Below are positions 1 through 9,795 of a stretch of 38,040 nucleotides of DNA, piece after piece. The notes below the pieces were generated by a model, which saw nothing but the letters and a program-made list of their open reading frames with translations, was not told the DNA's origin and ran no database searches. The first letter of the stretch is position 1. Each line of letters begins with the position of its first letter. Source of the DNA: Aquimarina pacifica (GTDB taxonomy: Bacteria > Bacteroidota > Bacteroidia > Flavobacteriales > Flavobacteriaceae); assembly GCF_000520955.1 (NCBI RefSeq), contig NZ_JACC01000053.1:1-38040 (forward strand). The letters are read 5' to 3'. A program made the translations under genes and the position numbers.

Positions 1-90
1 CTTGTAACGATTATTCAGGACGTCACACTTATAAAAGTTTGATTTATAAAATCGAGTTTGCCTTTATAACTATGAAGGTAATGAATTAAA

Positions 91-765
91 TTATGGGAAT
101 TCAAAACCAAATTCAATCTTATTAATAATATTATCATCTCCAAAAAAATACTTTGCAGAGTACATAGGCATATTATATTCTTTTAGAAAAGGATTCATGA
201 GATCATCTAAAATAAACGATAATGATTTGTTATCTGCTTTAAGTTTTAAGTTTCTTGATATATATTTATTCTCTACCACTTCTTTACTTAATCCAAGCAT
301 AAAATTATTATTGGTTCTAAACGTAGTGTCCAAAATGTTAAATACATTATTTGCTTTGGGAATGTACTGATCTATTTGTTCAAGAATAAAATAACTCACA
401 TGATTTTTAGTATTACCAGGATAGAACAATAAAGTAAGTTTTTGTGTATTATCGGCATTAACAATAATTAATTCTGGAAACCCACTTTTACCATTTTCAA
501 TAAAAATGGGTTTTTTAATTACTTTTATAAGACTTTCACCATCCAAAAGACTTATTTTATTTATTGAAGTCTCAATAGTAAGATTCTTTTTTTGATCATC
601 CTTAGATGGACGATTAATTTTAGAATCTATACTCTTTATGAATGTTGTATCTTTTGTATTGATTATACTTAAATCGTCAAAACCATTTTTTTCTTTATTT
701 TCTATTTTGCAAGAGAAAAAAATAGCTGTAATATATATCAATAAAAATTTAATTTTAGTATCCAT
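91..765 (-). CDS. Lipoprotein, candidate immunity protein for the upstream Rhs toxin
   Basis: The 224-residue product starts with a short basic N-terminus and hydrophobic helix ending in AIFFSC, a plausible lipobox with the acylated cysteine at residue 19, so it should be a periplasm-facing lipoprotein. The rest is lysine- and asparagine-rich with no domain I recognise. Its ATG lies inside the end of the Rhs gene: the two overlap by 11 bases (755-765), so translation is probably coupled. The position immediately 3' of a polymorphic Rhs toxin tip is where cognate immunity genes normally sit. Envelope localisation fits a toxin that would act on peptidoglycan. The immunity role is inferred from context only; it could instead be an unrelated lipoprotein carried with the cassette. 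Start chosen at the only ATG in front of the signal peptide. Confidence 0.75.
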   Translation of the reverse strand: MDTKIKFLLIYITAIFFSCKIENKEKNGFDDLSIINTKDTTFIKSIDSKINRPSKDDQKKNLTIETSINKISLLDGESLIKVIKKPIFIENGKSGFPELIIVNADNTQKLTLLFYPGNTKNHVSYFILEQIDQYIPKANNVFNILDTTFRTNNNFMLGLSKEVVENKYISRNLKLKADNKSLSFILDDLMNPFLKEYNMPMYSAKYFFGDDNIINKIEFGFEFP

Positions 766-3700
766 TATTATTCGGATTGTTTGTAATGTTAACGTTTACA
801 TTGATACTTGTATTAGTACTTAAATAATTATTCATTCTAGTTCTGAAACTTATCAAACCTGTTGCTCCACAAGTCAATCCTATGCACCCTTGAGTACCTA
901 AATAGTTTCCTCCATCGGGATGAAACCTTAACTCCGTGCGACCAGTGGTAAATGTTGGATTGATATCAAAAGTATACCCAACTCCGTTATTTGAATAAGC
1001 ACCTGTTCGGTTATCTCTCAAATTGTTTGAGGTATAATTACCATTTTCCAATGAACCATTCCCCCAAGGACCAGATACAGCCGACCAAGTTTCATCTGTT
1101 AGCTCTTTTCCATTTTCGTATGTAGAGGTCATCTCTAATGTCCCTGAAGCCCATTCTTTGTTTGCATTATCTGGAAAAGTTTCCATAGAACCTTCAAAAC
1201 TTAAGGACTTACTCGATAAGGCTGAAAATTCTTTTACCGGAAGTTTATTGCTGTCAACAGAGAAAAAAGTAGCTCCTTCGGTTCCCGCACTATTAGCACC
1301 TTGAATTGCTCCTTCGGCAACAGTTCCTTCTTTTGGTGTCATTATAAAACCAGTAATTCCTTCTGTTACATTACCTTTGGTACTTATTGCACCGCGTGTT
1401 ATTTTATAATCATAACCCGCCCATTGATAATTAGCAATTTGATCCGAATTTGGTCCTACTTTATTTCCATCAGCATTAACAGGTTGCCATTCCAGACCTT
1501 CCAGTTCATTACCATCAATAACTCTGTTTTCGGCAAAATTGTAAACTCCATTATATCTGTAATCTTCTGCCAGAGGGTCGATACTTATAAACCTGCCTGT
1601 TGTCGGGTCACTAAAACGATATTTCCATTCGTGCCAATTTAAACCAAGATCTTCTGTAAATTCTTGTCCTTGATAAGTCTGGTAGTTATGTTCCCTTTCA
1701 GTAATGGTGTTATTATACCCTTTATGCTCAAGTCCAAATGGATAATAGTTTTTTTCTTCACGTATTTCAGAGATCGCCACCGATCCATCATCGTTATCAT
1801 CGGCATAGCTTAGCCTAATATTACCCAGATGGTCTTTGTATTGATAAATATACGTAAATGTTCCATCATTTTCTGGTTCTATATAGCCTTCAGAGTGATT
1901 TATAAATATTAACTCATCATCATTGGTATTGTATGTATAATTACCCGCGTACCCAATGGTCATTTCATCTCCAGCATCATATGAAAGTTTTTTTAGCTTT
2001 GTTCCATTAGCGTCATAGACATATTGTATAAACCTACCGTCATCGGGCCCATCAACAAAGTTTATGGTAGTCGGTAAATTTAAATGGTTATAGGTAATTC
2101 CTGTGATCCCTTTATTACGATCTATGATCATGTTGCCGTTATCGTCATATCGGTAGTCATTGCTTCCCGAATTTCCATCGTTAAACCCGTAAGAATCATT
2201 ACCGTTATCGGTTACGCTTAATAGCTTATTACCGTTATCATAACTATACATCAGGTTATCCATCGTACCAAAGGCTGTGGCATTGCTATTGGTTTGTCCT
2301 TTTCTCAGCAAGCTGCTGATGTTACCATTTTTATCGTAGGCAATACTTTGTAAACTATATCGCTTATCGGCAGTGTTATCCAGTCCGGCGGTGATACGAT
2401 TTAAGGCATCATATTGATATCCATAGGCCCTTTTGGTATTGTCATTGGCTGTTTTCCATATAGTCTCACTAATATTACCATTATATAGGGCATCTGCACC
2501 GAGGTTCTCTGAAGTGGTATTATAATGAATCCCAAAAGCAAATAAATCATCTCCCAAAGCTATTGTTGGATCATTAATTTGGGTCAACCACCCTCGTACA
2601 TTATAACTGTAATCGATCTGTTGTAAGCCTCCTCCAATTTCTTTAGAAGCTAATTTCCCTAATTCATCATAAATATTGGACACAATAACTTCGGATGCCT
2701 GAGAATTGATGGTTTGGGTTTGGTCTAGTAACCTTCTCATATGATCATAGGTAAATATATCTTGAGTGGTAATTGTTGTTCCACTTTTGGTATGCATTGA
2801 CCTTGTTTTTAATACTTTTCCGGAAAAATCTAATTTGTTCAACACCCAATCTTCAGTATCCAAATATGTATTCTTTACATGGGATTCCCAAGCTCTACCT
2901 TTATCGTCGTAGTAGGTCGCAGTTGTAATCCACTGATCAGTATTCAAAACTCTTACCTGTGATACTGTAGGTAATCCTTTGACATTAGCTGTAACCGTCA
3001 TTCCTTCCCATGTACCTGATCCATTTGCTGGATTAAACGTAACGAGATTACCTACTTCATAATCATCATAATAATTAATCGTATGCCAATTTTGTATTAA
3101 AGGAGGAAAGGATTGATTGTTATAGTAAAATGGCATTCCATCAATTGTCGCTGGAGTAGACTGTCTAAGCTCATATTGCTTGCCCCCAGCATAATTATTT
3201 GCATATTCTTGCATTTCAGATCTAGTCTTATTTGTATTGTCTGTATACATCCCCGTATAAGCCACTCTTCCAAAAGCATCATATTTAGTAAATAACCACT
3301 CTTTAGGATCTTTGGCTCCTTGGTTGGCATCTTGGGTCATTATAGGCTGATCGAGTTTGTTATATATTACATATTCCCACCCTTTTCCAGGAATTTTCTT
3401 TTCGACCAATCGATTTCTATAATCATATACATATTGATAACATAATTCAGAAAGTTCTAAAGAACTCACACCATCATCAGTAATTACCTTAGGAGGAATA
3501 ACGTAGGTCAAATTCCTAAAACCATCATATACATAATACGTATCATGAGCTATATTTTGATCATATGTTCGTTTTAGGATTACTTGTCCTGATTTGTTTT
3601 TGTACTCTTTGGTAGTATTATTTTCATTATCCATTGATATCCAGTTTTCATCTTTGGTAATTGTAATAAACAATTGATTTTCAGGATAAAAATTATCTTT

Positions 3701-4480
3701 GACTAATGTTGGCTTTTCCGTATCATCATTTGTAAATACTACTTTAAAATAAGTTACCTCATTATCTGTATTGGTTGACAATTGAAACTTTAAAGTATGA
3801 TCGGATTCATTAGTTATATTGGCCTTCCAATCTTTTCCCGGAGCACCTTGTTCTAGTATACGATTAAGGGGAGAAGCTTCAAAAATACGCTCTGAGTATG
3901 CATTTATTTCGCCTATTGCCATCCCAGAGAAATCATCTGGATACTTATTTTGATAATATGTATTTATGTCTGAATTTACATTTACTGTATTAAAACTTCC
4001 TAATGTTCCTGTTTGTCTTTCAAAAGGCAAATACGTCTTAGCTTGTCTTCCATACTCATCATAACCAATATGAGTTACGATATCTTTTTTTTGTGGAGAC
4101 GCTTTGATCCTAATTTGTTGTTTCGCCCTTCCTAAGCCATCAAAATAGGTAATGCTTTCGGTTACATCACTATTATTGATAATACCTGTAGCTGAACTCA
4201 TGGCTCGTTGATAGGTTCGGGTAAAGATATAGTTCTCATCTGTACTAAAACTAGGCTCCAAATATGCGTCTTCTGTAATACGTGCTCTAAAAGAGGATCC
4301 TTCGAGAATACTAGTGTTAGGTAAGAATTGAATTCTTTGTGTAGCAGTAATATTTCTATCCGCTTCCGGACTAGTCTCGGTAATGGTTTTATCCTGGATA
4401 ATAACTTCTCTTTGGGTCTGCGAGGTGAGTACTGTACTTACTAATACAGCAATTCCTAAAAATATTTGTTTCATTTTCAT
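755..4480 (-). CDS. Exported Rhs/YD-repeat protein with C-terminal L,D-transpeptidase-like toxin domain
   Basis: From the ATG at 4480 the product has 1241 residues and begins with signal peptide MKMKQIFLGIAVLVSTVLTS. An in-frame ATG at 4534 would bury this peptide and overlap the upstream gene by 47 bases; 4480 lies 7 bases after that gene's stop and is preferred. Next comes a DUF6443-like N-terminal region (TYQRAMSS, YFDGLGR), then many YD/Rhs repeats (YDELGK, YDANGT), then the Rhs-associated core (FSDPTTGRFISIDPLAEDY) ending ELEGLEW near residue 998. The last 243 residues are a different domain: GPWGNGSLENGNY (1137-1149), Arg1181, then RFHPDGG and GTQGCIGL with His1187 and Cys1199. This order resembles the DUF2778/Tlde1 L,D-transpeptidase-fold effectors, which attack peptidoglycan stem peptides. 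The Rhs shell assignment is firm; the toxin chemistry is inferred from motif order. No PAAR or T9SS domain is present, so the export route beyond Sec is unknown. Confidence 0.88.
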   Translation of the reverse strand: MKMKQIFLGIAVLVSTVLTSQTQREVIIQDKTITETSPEADRNITATQRIQFLPNTSILEGSSFRARITEDAYLEPSFSTDENYIFTRTYQRAMSSATGIINNSDVTESITYFDGLGRAKQQIRIKASPQKKDIVTHIGYDEYGRQAKTYLPFERQTGTLGSFNTVNVNSDINTYYQNKYPDDFSGMAIGEINAYSERIFEASPLNRILEQGAPGKDWKANITNESDHTLKFQLSTNTDNEVTYFKVVFTNDDTEKPTLVKDNFYPENQLFITITKDENWISMDNENNTTKEYKNKSGQVILKRTYDQNIAHDTYYVYDGFRNLTYVIPPKVITDDGVSSLELSELCYQYVYDYRNRLVEKKIPGKGWEYVIYNKLDQPIMTQDANQGAKDPKEWLFTKYDAFGRVAYTGMYTDNTNKTRSEMQEYANNYAGGKQYELRQSTPATIDGMPFYYNNQSFPPLIQNWHTINYYDDYEVGNLVTFNPANGSGTWEGMTVTANVKGLPTVSQVRVLNTDQWITTATYYDDKGRAWESHVKNTYLDTEDWVLNKLDFSGKVLKTRSMHTKSGTTITTQDIFTYDHMRRLLDQTQTINSQASEVIVSNIYDELGKLASKEIGGGLQQIDYSYNVRGWLTQINDPTIALGDDLFAFGIHYNTTSENLGADALYNGNISETIWKTANDNTKRAYGYQYDALNRITAGLDNTADKRYSLQSIAYDKNGNISSLLRKGQTNSNATAFGTMDNLMYSYDNGNKLLSVTDNGNDSYGFNDGNSGSNDYRYDDNGNMIIDRNKGITGITYNHLNLPTTINFVDGPDDGRFIQYVYDANGTKLKKLSYDAGDEMTIGYAGNYTYNTNDDELIFINHSEGYIEPENDGTFTYIYQYKDHLGNIRLSYADDNDDGSVAISEIREEKNYYPFGLEHKGYNNTITEREHNYQTYQGQEFTEDLGLNWHEWKYRFSDPTTGRFISIDPLAEDYRYNGVYNFAENRVIDGNELEGLEWQPVNADGNKVGPNSDQIANYQWAGYDYKITRGAISTKGNVTEGITGFIMTPKEGTVAEGAIQGANSAGTEGATFFSVDSNKLPVKEFSALSSKSLSFEGSMETFPDNANKEWASGTLEMTSTYENGKELTDETWSAVSGPWGNGSLENGNYTSNNLRDNRTGAYSNNGVGYTFDINPTFTTGRTELRFHPDGGNYLGTQGCIGLTCGATGLISFRTRMNNYLSTNTSINVNVNITNNPNNNGY

Positions 4481-4487
4481 TACAGTA

Positions 4488-7400
4488 TTAGTTGTTTTTA
4501 TAATGGTATTGGTTTTCTGATATGATATTTCCATCCTGGTCCTTCACAAACTGTAATCGATTAAAACCATCATATTCATAATATAGCGTATAGCCTCTGG
4601 GATCTGTGGTACTGGTCGCACCAATTAGCGGGTCGTAAGTATATGTGGAGACCATAGCTATAGGAAATGCAGTTCTTAAACTTTCCAAAGCTATTCTTAA
4701 GGCATCCTCTGAAGGAAGATCAATATCGTTATCTGCGTTGACCTTGACAGTTTCTATTGCAGACAGTTGTGCTGTGCTAAGATTTTCATAGCTCACATTT
4801 TCTAACTTAGCAATAGGTAAGGTATTGTTATAGCCCCAAACATACATTGTAGAGGAACCGTTAGTCCTTAAAACTTCTAGTATATTGCCATAATCGTCAT
4901 ATTCTTTATAGGCTAAACGTTCTTCTAAATTAGCATTTGCTTTACTGGTTTCTTCAGATAATGGTAGTGTCGTATTATTTTGTGTCCTAAAATTTGTACG
5001 ATTTGCAGCGGTCAGCACTCCATCAATATAAGTTTCTTGCTGAATAGGTTGTCCTACTCTGAATTCTTCACCATCGTACTTAAGACGTTCTATTGCGTTG
5101 TACTCCGCGCTTTGTAAAGCTCCCCCTTGTAATGATGTGGTACTTGTAATATCATCTGGGTAATAGGTTTTAGTTTCTATGATCTCACCTACACTGTTGG
5201 TGGTAGCACTTCCTGTTTGTAAGTTTGGAAAAATAGAATTATCGTAAGCATATGTTGTTGTATTGGTAAAAGGACTTCCACCATTAGTATCATAACTCGT
5301 TGCAGTTTGCTCTTTTAGTAGGTTTGAGCGAGAGAACAACTGATACTTATTGATAACGTATGCTACGTTAAAATTTGGCCATTGAAGGCTCAAAGAATAA
5401 TCAACTAATTCTGTCCAGGGAAAGTAATCACCACTAATCACTAAGCCTATGTTAACTGCATCCACACTATCATGGGTTGTTAATTCATAAGTGTTCGTTA
5501 CTTCTTGTATAATATCACCTGCCTGATTATAATCGATTTTTGATAATAATTTTCCACGTAGTAATTCTTCATTCACTAATGGTACCGGCGCGATTACGTA
5601 CGCTAATTCACCTCCAACACGGGAAGAAGGATAACTGTGTAAAACATCCATGTCCAATGAATTTCTTACAAAGGAGAAATTATATTCAGTTTTTCCAACT
5701 TCGCCTAATCCTCTCAACTTAATCACTTTGTCATAACCTGTATAACTAGACTGGGTTGTTGCTAACGCAATACTGGAGTCTGAAGAATACTTTTTACCAC
5801 TGTAGTATTCATAATGTTGTGGGAAACTACCCTGGTTATGGGGTGAATACATCACCGTTTGATAATAATAAAAGTTGAAACCAGAAAAACGATAGGGTAG
5901 TGATACTAAGTTGCCCGTGGTATCATCGTTTTCGTATTTGTAAAGATATTTAGTGGTGTCGATATTCCCAGCCAAATCATTAGTTATGATTTCCTTTACT
6001 CGTAGTCCTCCTGCTAGTATATAGTTTTCATTACTAAACTCTGTTTGAGATAAAACATCAAAATTAACTCTCCAATCGTCTGGGCCATGATAATTAGAAT
6101 TATAAGTTCCGTGTGTGCCAGCATCTCCTATCCAATTAATAACTATTCTATATTGACCAGACCCTAAAGCTATCTCATTATTACCAGAATCGTTAAAGTT
6201 ATATTCGCGATTACTAAAATTAGGCCATGTATTGGTACTTTCATCATACTTCTGAATAAATGTCTCCCAATAAGGTTCCTCTTGTGAGCTATCATATTGA
6301 TCATAATTATTATAGTTATTATAATTAAAACTTATAAGTTGGTTATCTCCAAGACCGGAAGATGCAAAATCATCTAAAGTAAAATAGGATGCATAGTACG
6401 GGTGTCCGTTATTAGAAAAATAGTCACTTGCATTGCCCTGGTCAAAGTCATATTGCGTGGTTTCATAATCATAATATATGGGGTCATAATAGCCCTCATA
6501 GTATAATCTTGCATTCACATCTTTCTTTGCGCGGTTATTTTCATATATATATTCGGCATAACCACCAGTAGGGTAGGTGATTTTTGTCAAAACACCGTCT
6601 TTTGAATGGTCTTGATTAATCATGCGGTCCGCTTCTCCTATCTCTTGAAGTCCTTGCATGAATAATTTGAGGTCTCTTGGTAGTAAGTTTTTGTTACCAT
6701 GCGCATTGTTATGAAACCCCCAAAAGTCTTGAGCTGATGAAAAACGATGTGGTAATCTATCAGGGTTACTATACTCAAAATCATATTGTTTGTATTCGTT
6801 ATAAAGAATGGCGTTATTTACTTTATCTACACCATATTCTTTTAAACTGGATAGGAATAATCGATACGTTCTGTCATTTATGCCACTGTAAAAGTTATAA
6901 AGGTCTTCATTTCCGCTACCACTATTAGTACTTTGAATCATATCGTGATTTAAGCCAAAACTTTTAACAATTTTATGATCCGAATAGATATTTATTTGTT
7001 GAAGTCTATGAGAACCACTCAAGTCCAAACGCTCAACAGGATCCTTAATAAACTCGATCCTTCCGTTACTAAAGTTGATTTGATTTAGTACATATTCTTC
7101 GGAATATTGTTCGCTAAGTGTGTGTTCATAGCTCACTTCTGTTCCGTAAGGTTTTCTTGCTAAAACTACCGACGATGACAATCTTTGTTTTAACCTTCCA
7201 AGATTATACTCTTCATAGTCAAAGGAGATACTTTTATCACTGATAGGATCATAAATTTCCTTGAGATACCAAGTGGCTACATATTCATGGTTATTATTTA
7301 CAGAAATAGATGTTTCATCTGCTGAACCACCATAAATCCCCGTAGTCCAAACGTCCAAAACATCATTTGGGCCTCCTTTAATTTGCTTTGTGGAAGAAGT

Positions 7401-8102
7401 TCTAGCTTTATTCTCACCAAAATAGTATTGAAGGCCATCTGGTGTAGTGATTTTAAAATATTCAAAATCAATCCATTCAACTTTTAATGGGCTCGTTTCT
7501 TCAAATACCGCTTGCTGAGTTTCTTGGTCAAAGAAAAATTTGCCGGAATATCCTCCAAAGCTAAATGTAAATAGGTCGGGTTCAAAGTCAACCTCATGAG
7601 CACTGTCATTATGAAATAAAGACTGAAGAAAATTACTTGCTTGCAATGAATTATCTGAACCAGGGTTACTATGATTTATATCTATATTTAAGAAGTCAGC
7701 AACTGTTTCAGTAGTTCTTAAATAACCATGAATAGGGATTTCATCTGGGGCACTTCTTTTTTGTCTATGTATCATTCCTCCAACATTTAATGTCCATCCC
7801 ATTCCTACTCTAGAGGCTATCTCTTCTACTTTAACCCCTTGAGCGTGATAGCTTAAATTAATCGAATGATTAATTCTATGTTGATTAATCTCATATATTG
7901 GGATTTGTATTTTAGGAATTCCAGTAAACTCATTTACTGGAGTTTCAACATATTTTCCTAATGAGGCTACCTCTGGTGAGGGCGGTATAATTTGAGGGAG
8001 CTTTGGTTCGGAATTTTCCTCCTCATTATCTTGGGCAATGCCAAAAAACGCCCCCAAATTACAAAGCATAAGAAGTAGCCAAATATTCTTTATGATATTC
8101 AT
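4488..8102 (-). CDS. Exported Rhs/YD-repeat protein, N-terminal partner of the Rhs pair
   Basis: The 1204-residue product has a signal peptide (IWLLLMLCNLGAFFGIAQ, cleavage near residue 24). The conserved Bacteroidota Rhs N-terminal region follows (VNEFTGIPKIQIPIYEI, then SYHAQGVKVEEIASRVGMGW around residues 55-105). A long Tyr/Asn/Asp-rich beta region is next, and YD repeats close the protein (YKEYDDYGNI, YEYDGFNRL). It ends abruptly in the repeats (NQYHYKNN) without an Rhs core or toxin tip. The next gene, 7 bases downstream, supplies further repeats, the core and the tip. The two may therefore form one split shell, analogous in layout to the TcB/TcC pair of ABC toxins; that analogy is an inference. 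The fibre-like gene ends 6 bases upstream of the ATG, so one transcript is likely. Confidence 0.88.
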   Translation of the reverse strand: MNIIKNIWLLLMLCNLGAFFGIAQDNEEENSEPKLPQIIPPSPEVASLGKYVETPVNEFTGIPKIQIPIYEINQHRINHSINLSYHAQGVKVEEIASRVGMGWTLNVGGMIHRQKRSAPDEIPIHGYLRTTETVADFLNIDINHSNPGSDNSLQASNFLQSLFHNDSAHEVDFEPDLFTFSFGGYSGKFFFDQETQQAVFEETSPLKVEWIDFEYFKITTPDGLQYYFGENKARTSSTKQIKGGPNDVLDVWTTGIYGGSADETSISVNNNHEYVATWYLKEIYDPISDKSISFDYEEYNLGRLKQRLSSSVVLARKPYGTEVSYEHTLSEQYSEEYVLNQINFSNGRIEFIKDPVERLDLSGSHRLQQINIYSDHKIVKSFGLNHDMIQSTNSGSGNEDLYNFYSGINDRTYRLFLSSLKEYGVDKVNNAILYNEYKQYDFEYSNPDRLPHRFSSAQDFWGFHNNAHGNKNLLPRDLKLFMQGLQEIGEADRMINQDHSKDGVLTKITYPTGGYAEYIYENNRAKKDVNARLYYEGYYDPIYYDYETTQYDFDQGNASDYFSNNGHPYYASYFTLDDFASSGLGDNQLISFNYNNYNNYDQYDSSQEEPYWETFIQKYDESTNTWPNFSNREYNFNDSGNNEIALGSGQYRIVINWIGDAGTHGTYNSNYHGPDDWRVNFDVLSQTEFSNENYILAGGLRVKEIITNDLAGNIDTTKYLYKYENDDTTGNLVSLPYRFSGFNFYYYQTVMYSPHNQGSFPQHYEYYSGKKYSSDSSIALATTQSSYTGYDKVIKLRGLGEVGKTEYNFSFVRNSLDMDVLHSYPSSRVGGELAYVIAPVPLVNEELLRGKLLSKIDYNQAGDIIQEVTNTYELTTHDSVDAVNIGLVISGDYFPWTELVDYSLSLQWPNFNVAYVINKYQLFSRSNLLKEQTATSYDTNGGSPFTNTTTYAYDNSIFPNLQTGSATTNSVGEIIETKTYYPDDITSTTSLQGGALQSAEYNAIERLKYDGEEFRVGQPIQQETYIDGVLTAANRTNFRTQNNTTLPLSEETSKANANLEERLAYKEYDDYGNILEVLRTNGSSTMYVWGYNNTLPIAKLENVSYENLSTAQLSAIETVKVNADNDIDLPSEDALRIALESLRTAFPIAMVSTYTYDPLIGATSTTDPRGYTLYYEYDGFNRLQFVKDQDGNIISENQYHYKNN

Positions 8103-8108
8103 ATTTTT

Positions 8109-9647
8109 CTATTTTTTGTTTTGTAATAAAGTCTCTATTGTTAGTAATCTCTCTTGGAGCCTCTTGTTTTGTTCTGTTAATGTTTGAAGTTTGTTGTCAT
8201 TTTTTTGTAGAGATTGTATTTTCTTCTCTTGTGATATAGTATATAGTGTGAGTTCTTCAATTTTTTCAAGAAGTTTCGCATTTATCTCACCCAAAGAAAT
8301 TCCGTTTGCTTCGACTTCTGCAGCCGATGGGATATTGATGAGGTGTCCATTTTTTTCTATGTGTTGTTCAACTTGCTTTAGTGTTGGCAATACGTAATCA
8401 TCATTAAATACATAATCCGCCCAACCCGTTTCTACTACAATTTCTTTGGCACGAATATTTCCATTTACGGCAAGTTGATATCCATTTATATTCGTTGTAC
8501 CTATACCTACACTACCACTGGCAAATAAATTATCTTCTATCATTGCTGGGCCATTTTTGACAACAAGGCGATATCCTTCATCAGCCAAATAACCACCATA
8601 CTCTCCGATAACAATTCTTGACTCTGGTAACGGCATGTGGATATATGCATAATCATCACCGCTGGCAACCTTAAAAAAGTGTTTGTTGTTATGGTTATCA
8701 AGATCAATCCAGGTATCCGTATTATTAGAGACTAAATCATGTCGTAATACTCCTGATCGATCTGTTATTGCAAAGGCAGTGTACCCAGAACCGGTATCAG
8801 TTGGAGCAACTACGAATTCAAAAGTTCTTCTGTCAGTCTCATATTCACGACCTATAGAAACAGGTATCCAACCGTTATCGCTACTTGAATCAAAGAGACC
8901 GTAATTTGCTCTTAATTTTCCATTAACTTCTAAGTCTCCGTTATCATGATACACTAAATTCTTACTCCAATCCCATGCACCATCATTTTTTGGAGCAATA
9001 AATAAACGACTAGAGGTATCGGTCCAGTGTTGTGTGTGAAAGATGAAATCTTTATGTGGTCCACCAATAACCATATTTCCATTTTGGATATCTAATTCAC
9101 CGTCAGGATTTGTGGTGCCAATTCCTATTTTACCTGAGGTAATTAGGTTTCCACTAAAATCCGCACCACCAGTAACTGCAAAAGAGGCATAGTCCGGAAT
9201 GATTTTAGTATTTATACCAACTTTATCGGTTGCAAAGTCCCCAAATATGAGAGGTGTTGGATTTGCAGTGTTTTCGATATATAGTTTATTACTACCCGTT
9301 TCAGAATATCCAGCAGAATTCCCGATAAATACATTCCCACTTCCCGTTTGGTTTTGTAGTCCGGCATATGCCCCTAAACTTGTATTAGCATAACCTGTAG
9401 AATTAGAGGCTCCTGCCAAATATCCAAAAAAAGCATTAGTGCCCCCTGTTGTATTTAATTGACCAGTACCAAAACCTGTAAAGGTATTGTAGCTTGCCGT
9501 TGTTGTTTTTCCAGATTTATACCCAAAAAAGCTATTTCCAGATCCTTGAGTGCCAGATTCTGTGCCATAATTAGTTGTGTTCTGTGCAGATAGCATGAGC
9601 CCAAATAATAAAAGAGTTCCTAAAATAAGCGTACGTGTCTTTTTCAT
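8109..9647 (-). CDS. Exported fibre-like protein with YadA-head-like repeats and coiled-coil C-terminus
   Basis: The ATG at 9647 gives 512 residues starting with signal peptide MKKTRTLILGTLLLFGLMLS; the reading frame extends upstream only to a TTG at 9680. After the signal, short Gly/Asn/Ser/Thr-rich repeats (NTFTGFGTGQ, NAFFGYLAGA, NTSLGAYAGL, NVFIGNSAGY) resemble the stacked repeats of trimeric adhesin heads. KIGIGTTNP and SVGIGTTN segments follow, a pattern common in Bacteroidota tail-fibre-like proteins. The C-terminus (WADYVFNDDYVLPTLKQVEQ, then PSAAEVEANGISLGEINAKL) is a widely conserved Bacteroidota ending, followed by a coiled coil of about 45 residues. It is probably a trimeric surface or delivery fibre. 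It is first in the operon with the two Rhs genes, suggesting a role in display, binding or delivery of the Rhs complex. No T9SS sorting domain is visible. Confidence 0.82.
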   Translation of the reverse strand: MKKTRTLILGTLLLFGLMLSAQNTTNYGTESGTQGSGNSFFGYKSGKTTTASYNTFTGFGTGQLNTTGGTNAFFGYLAGASNSTGYANTSLGAYAGLQNQTGSGNVFIGNSAGYSETGSNKLYIENTANPTPLIFGDFATDKVGINTKIIPDYASFAVTGGADFSGNLITSGKIGIGTTNPDGELDIQNGNMVIGGPHKDFIFHTQHWTDTSSRLFIAPKNDGAWDWSKNLVYHDNGDLEVNGKLRANYGLFDSSSDNGWIPVSIGREYETDRRTFEFVVAPTDTGSGYTAFAITDRSGVLRHDLVSNNTDTWIDLDNHNNKHFFKVASGDDYAYIHMPLPESRIVIGEYGGYLADEGYRLVVKNGPAMIEDNLFASGSVGIGTTNINGYQLAVNGNIRAKEIVVETGWADYVFNDDYVLPTLKQVEQHIEKNGHLINIPSAAEVEANGISLGEINAKLLEKIEELTLYTISQEKKIQSLQKNDNKLQTLTEQNKRLQERLLTIETLLQNKK

Positions 9648-9674
9648 GTTTATATGATTGTTATTAATGAATTG

Positions 9675-9702
9675 GCTCAAAAACTATTTTCTTTTTTTGA
9701 GC
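9675..9702 (-). promoter_or_regulatory. Leader hairpin upstream of the fibre/Rhs operon
   Basis: Arms GCTCAAAAA (9675-9683) and TTTTTGAGC (9694-9702) are perfectly complementary over 9 bases with a 10-base loop. It lies 28 bases in front of the ATG at 9647, so it would sit in the 5' untranslated RNA. There is no T-run after it on the minus strand, so it is not a terminator as it stands. Confidence 0.45.
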
Positions 9703-9795
9703 GTATAATTCAATAATGATGTATTAAAAAAACATAACAACCATTTTAGAAAGAATCATGTATTTATTTTTCTCAAGTAGAAATAATATTTCTAA

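Noticed and set aside
2201..2460. Repeated short motifs within the Rhs genes that could look like a direct-repeat array.
   Set aside because: They are degenerate coding repeats for YD/Rhs units, not regular repeats with unique spacers; no CRISPR features or cas genes.
3097..3330. Open frames on other frames within the Rhs, UvrA and dihydroorotase-like genes.
   Set aside because: They lie entirely inside well-supported genes and encode low-complexity or unrecognisable proteins; judged to be shadows.
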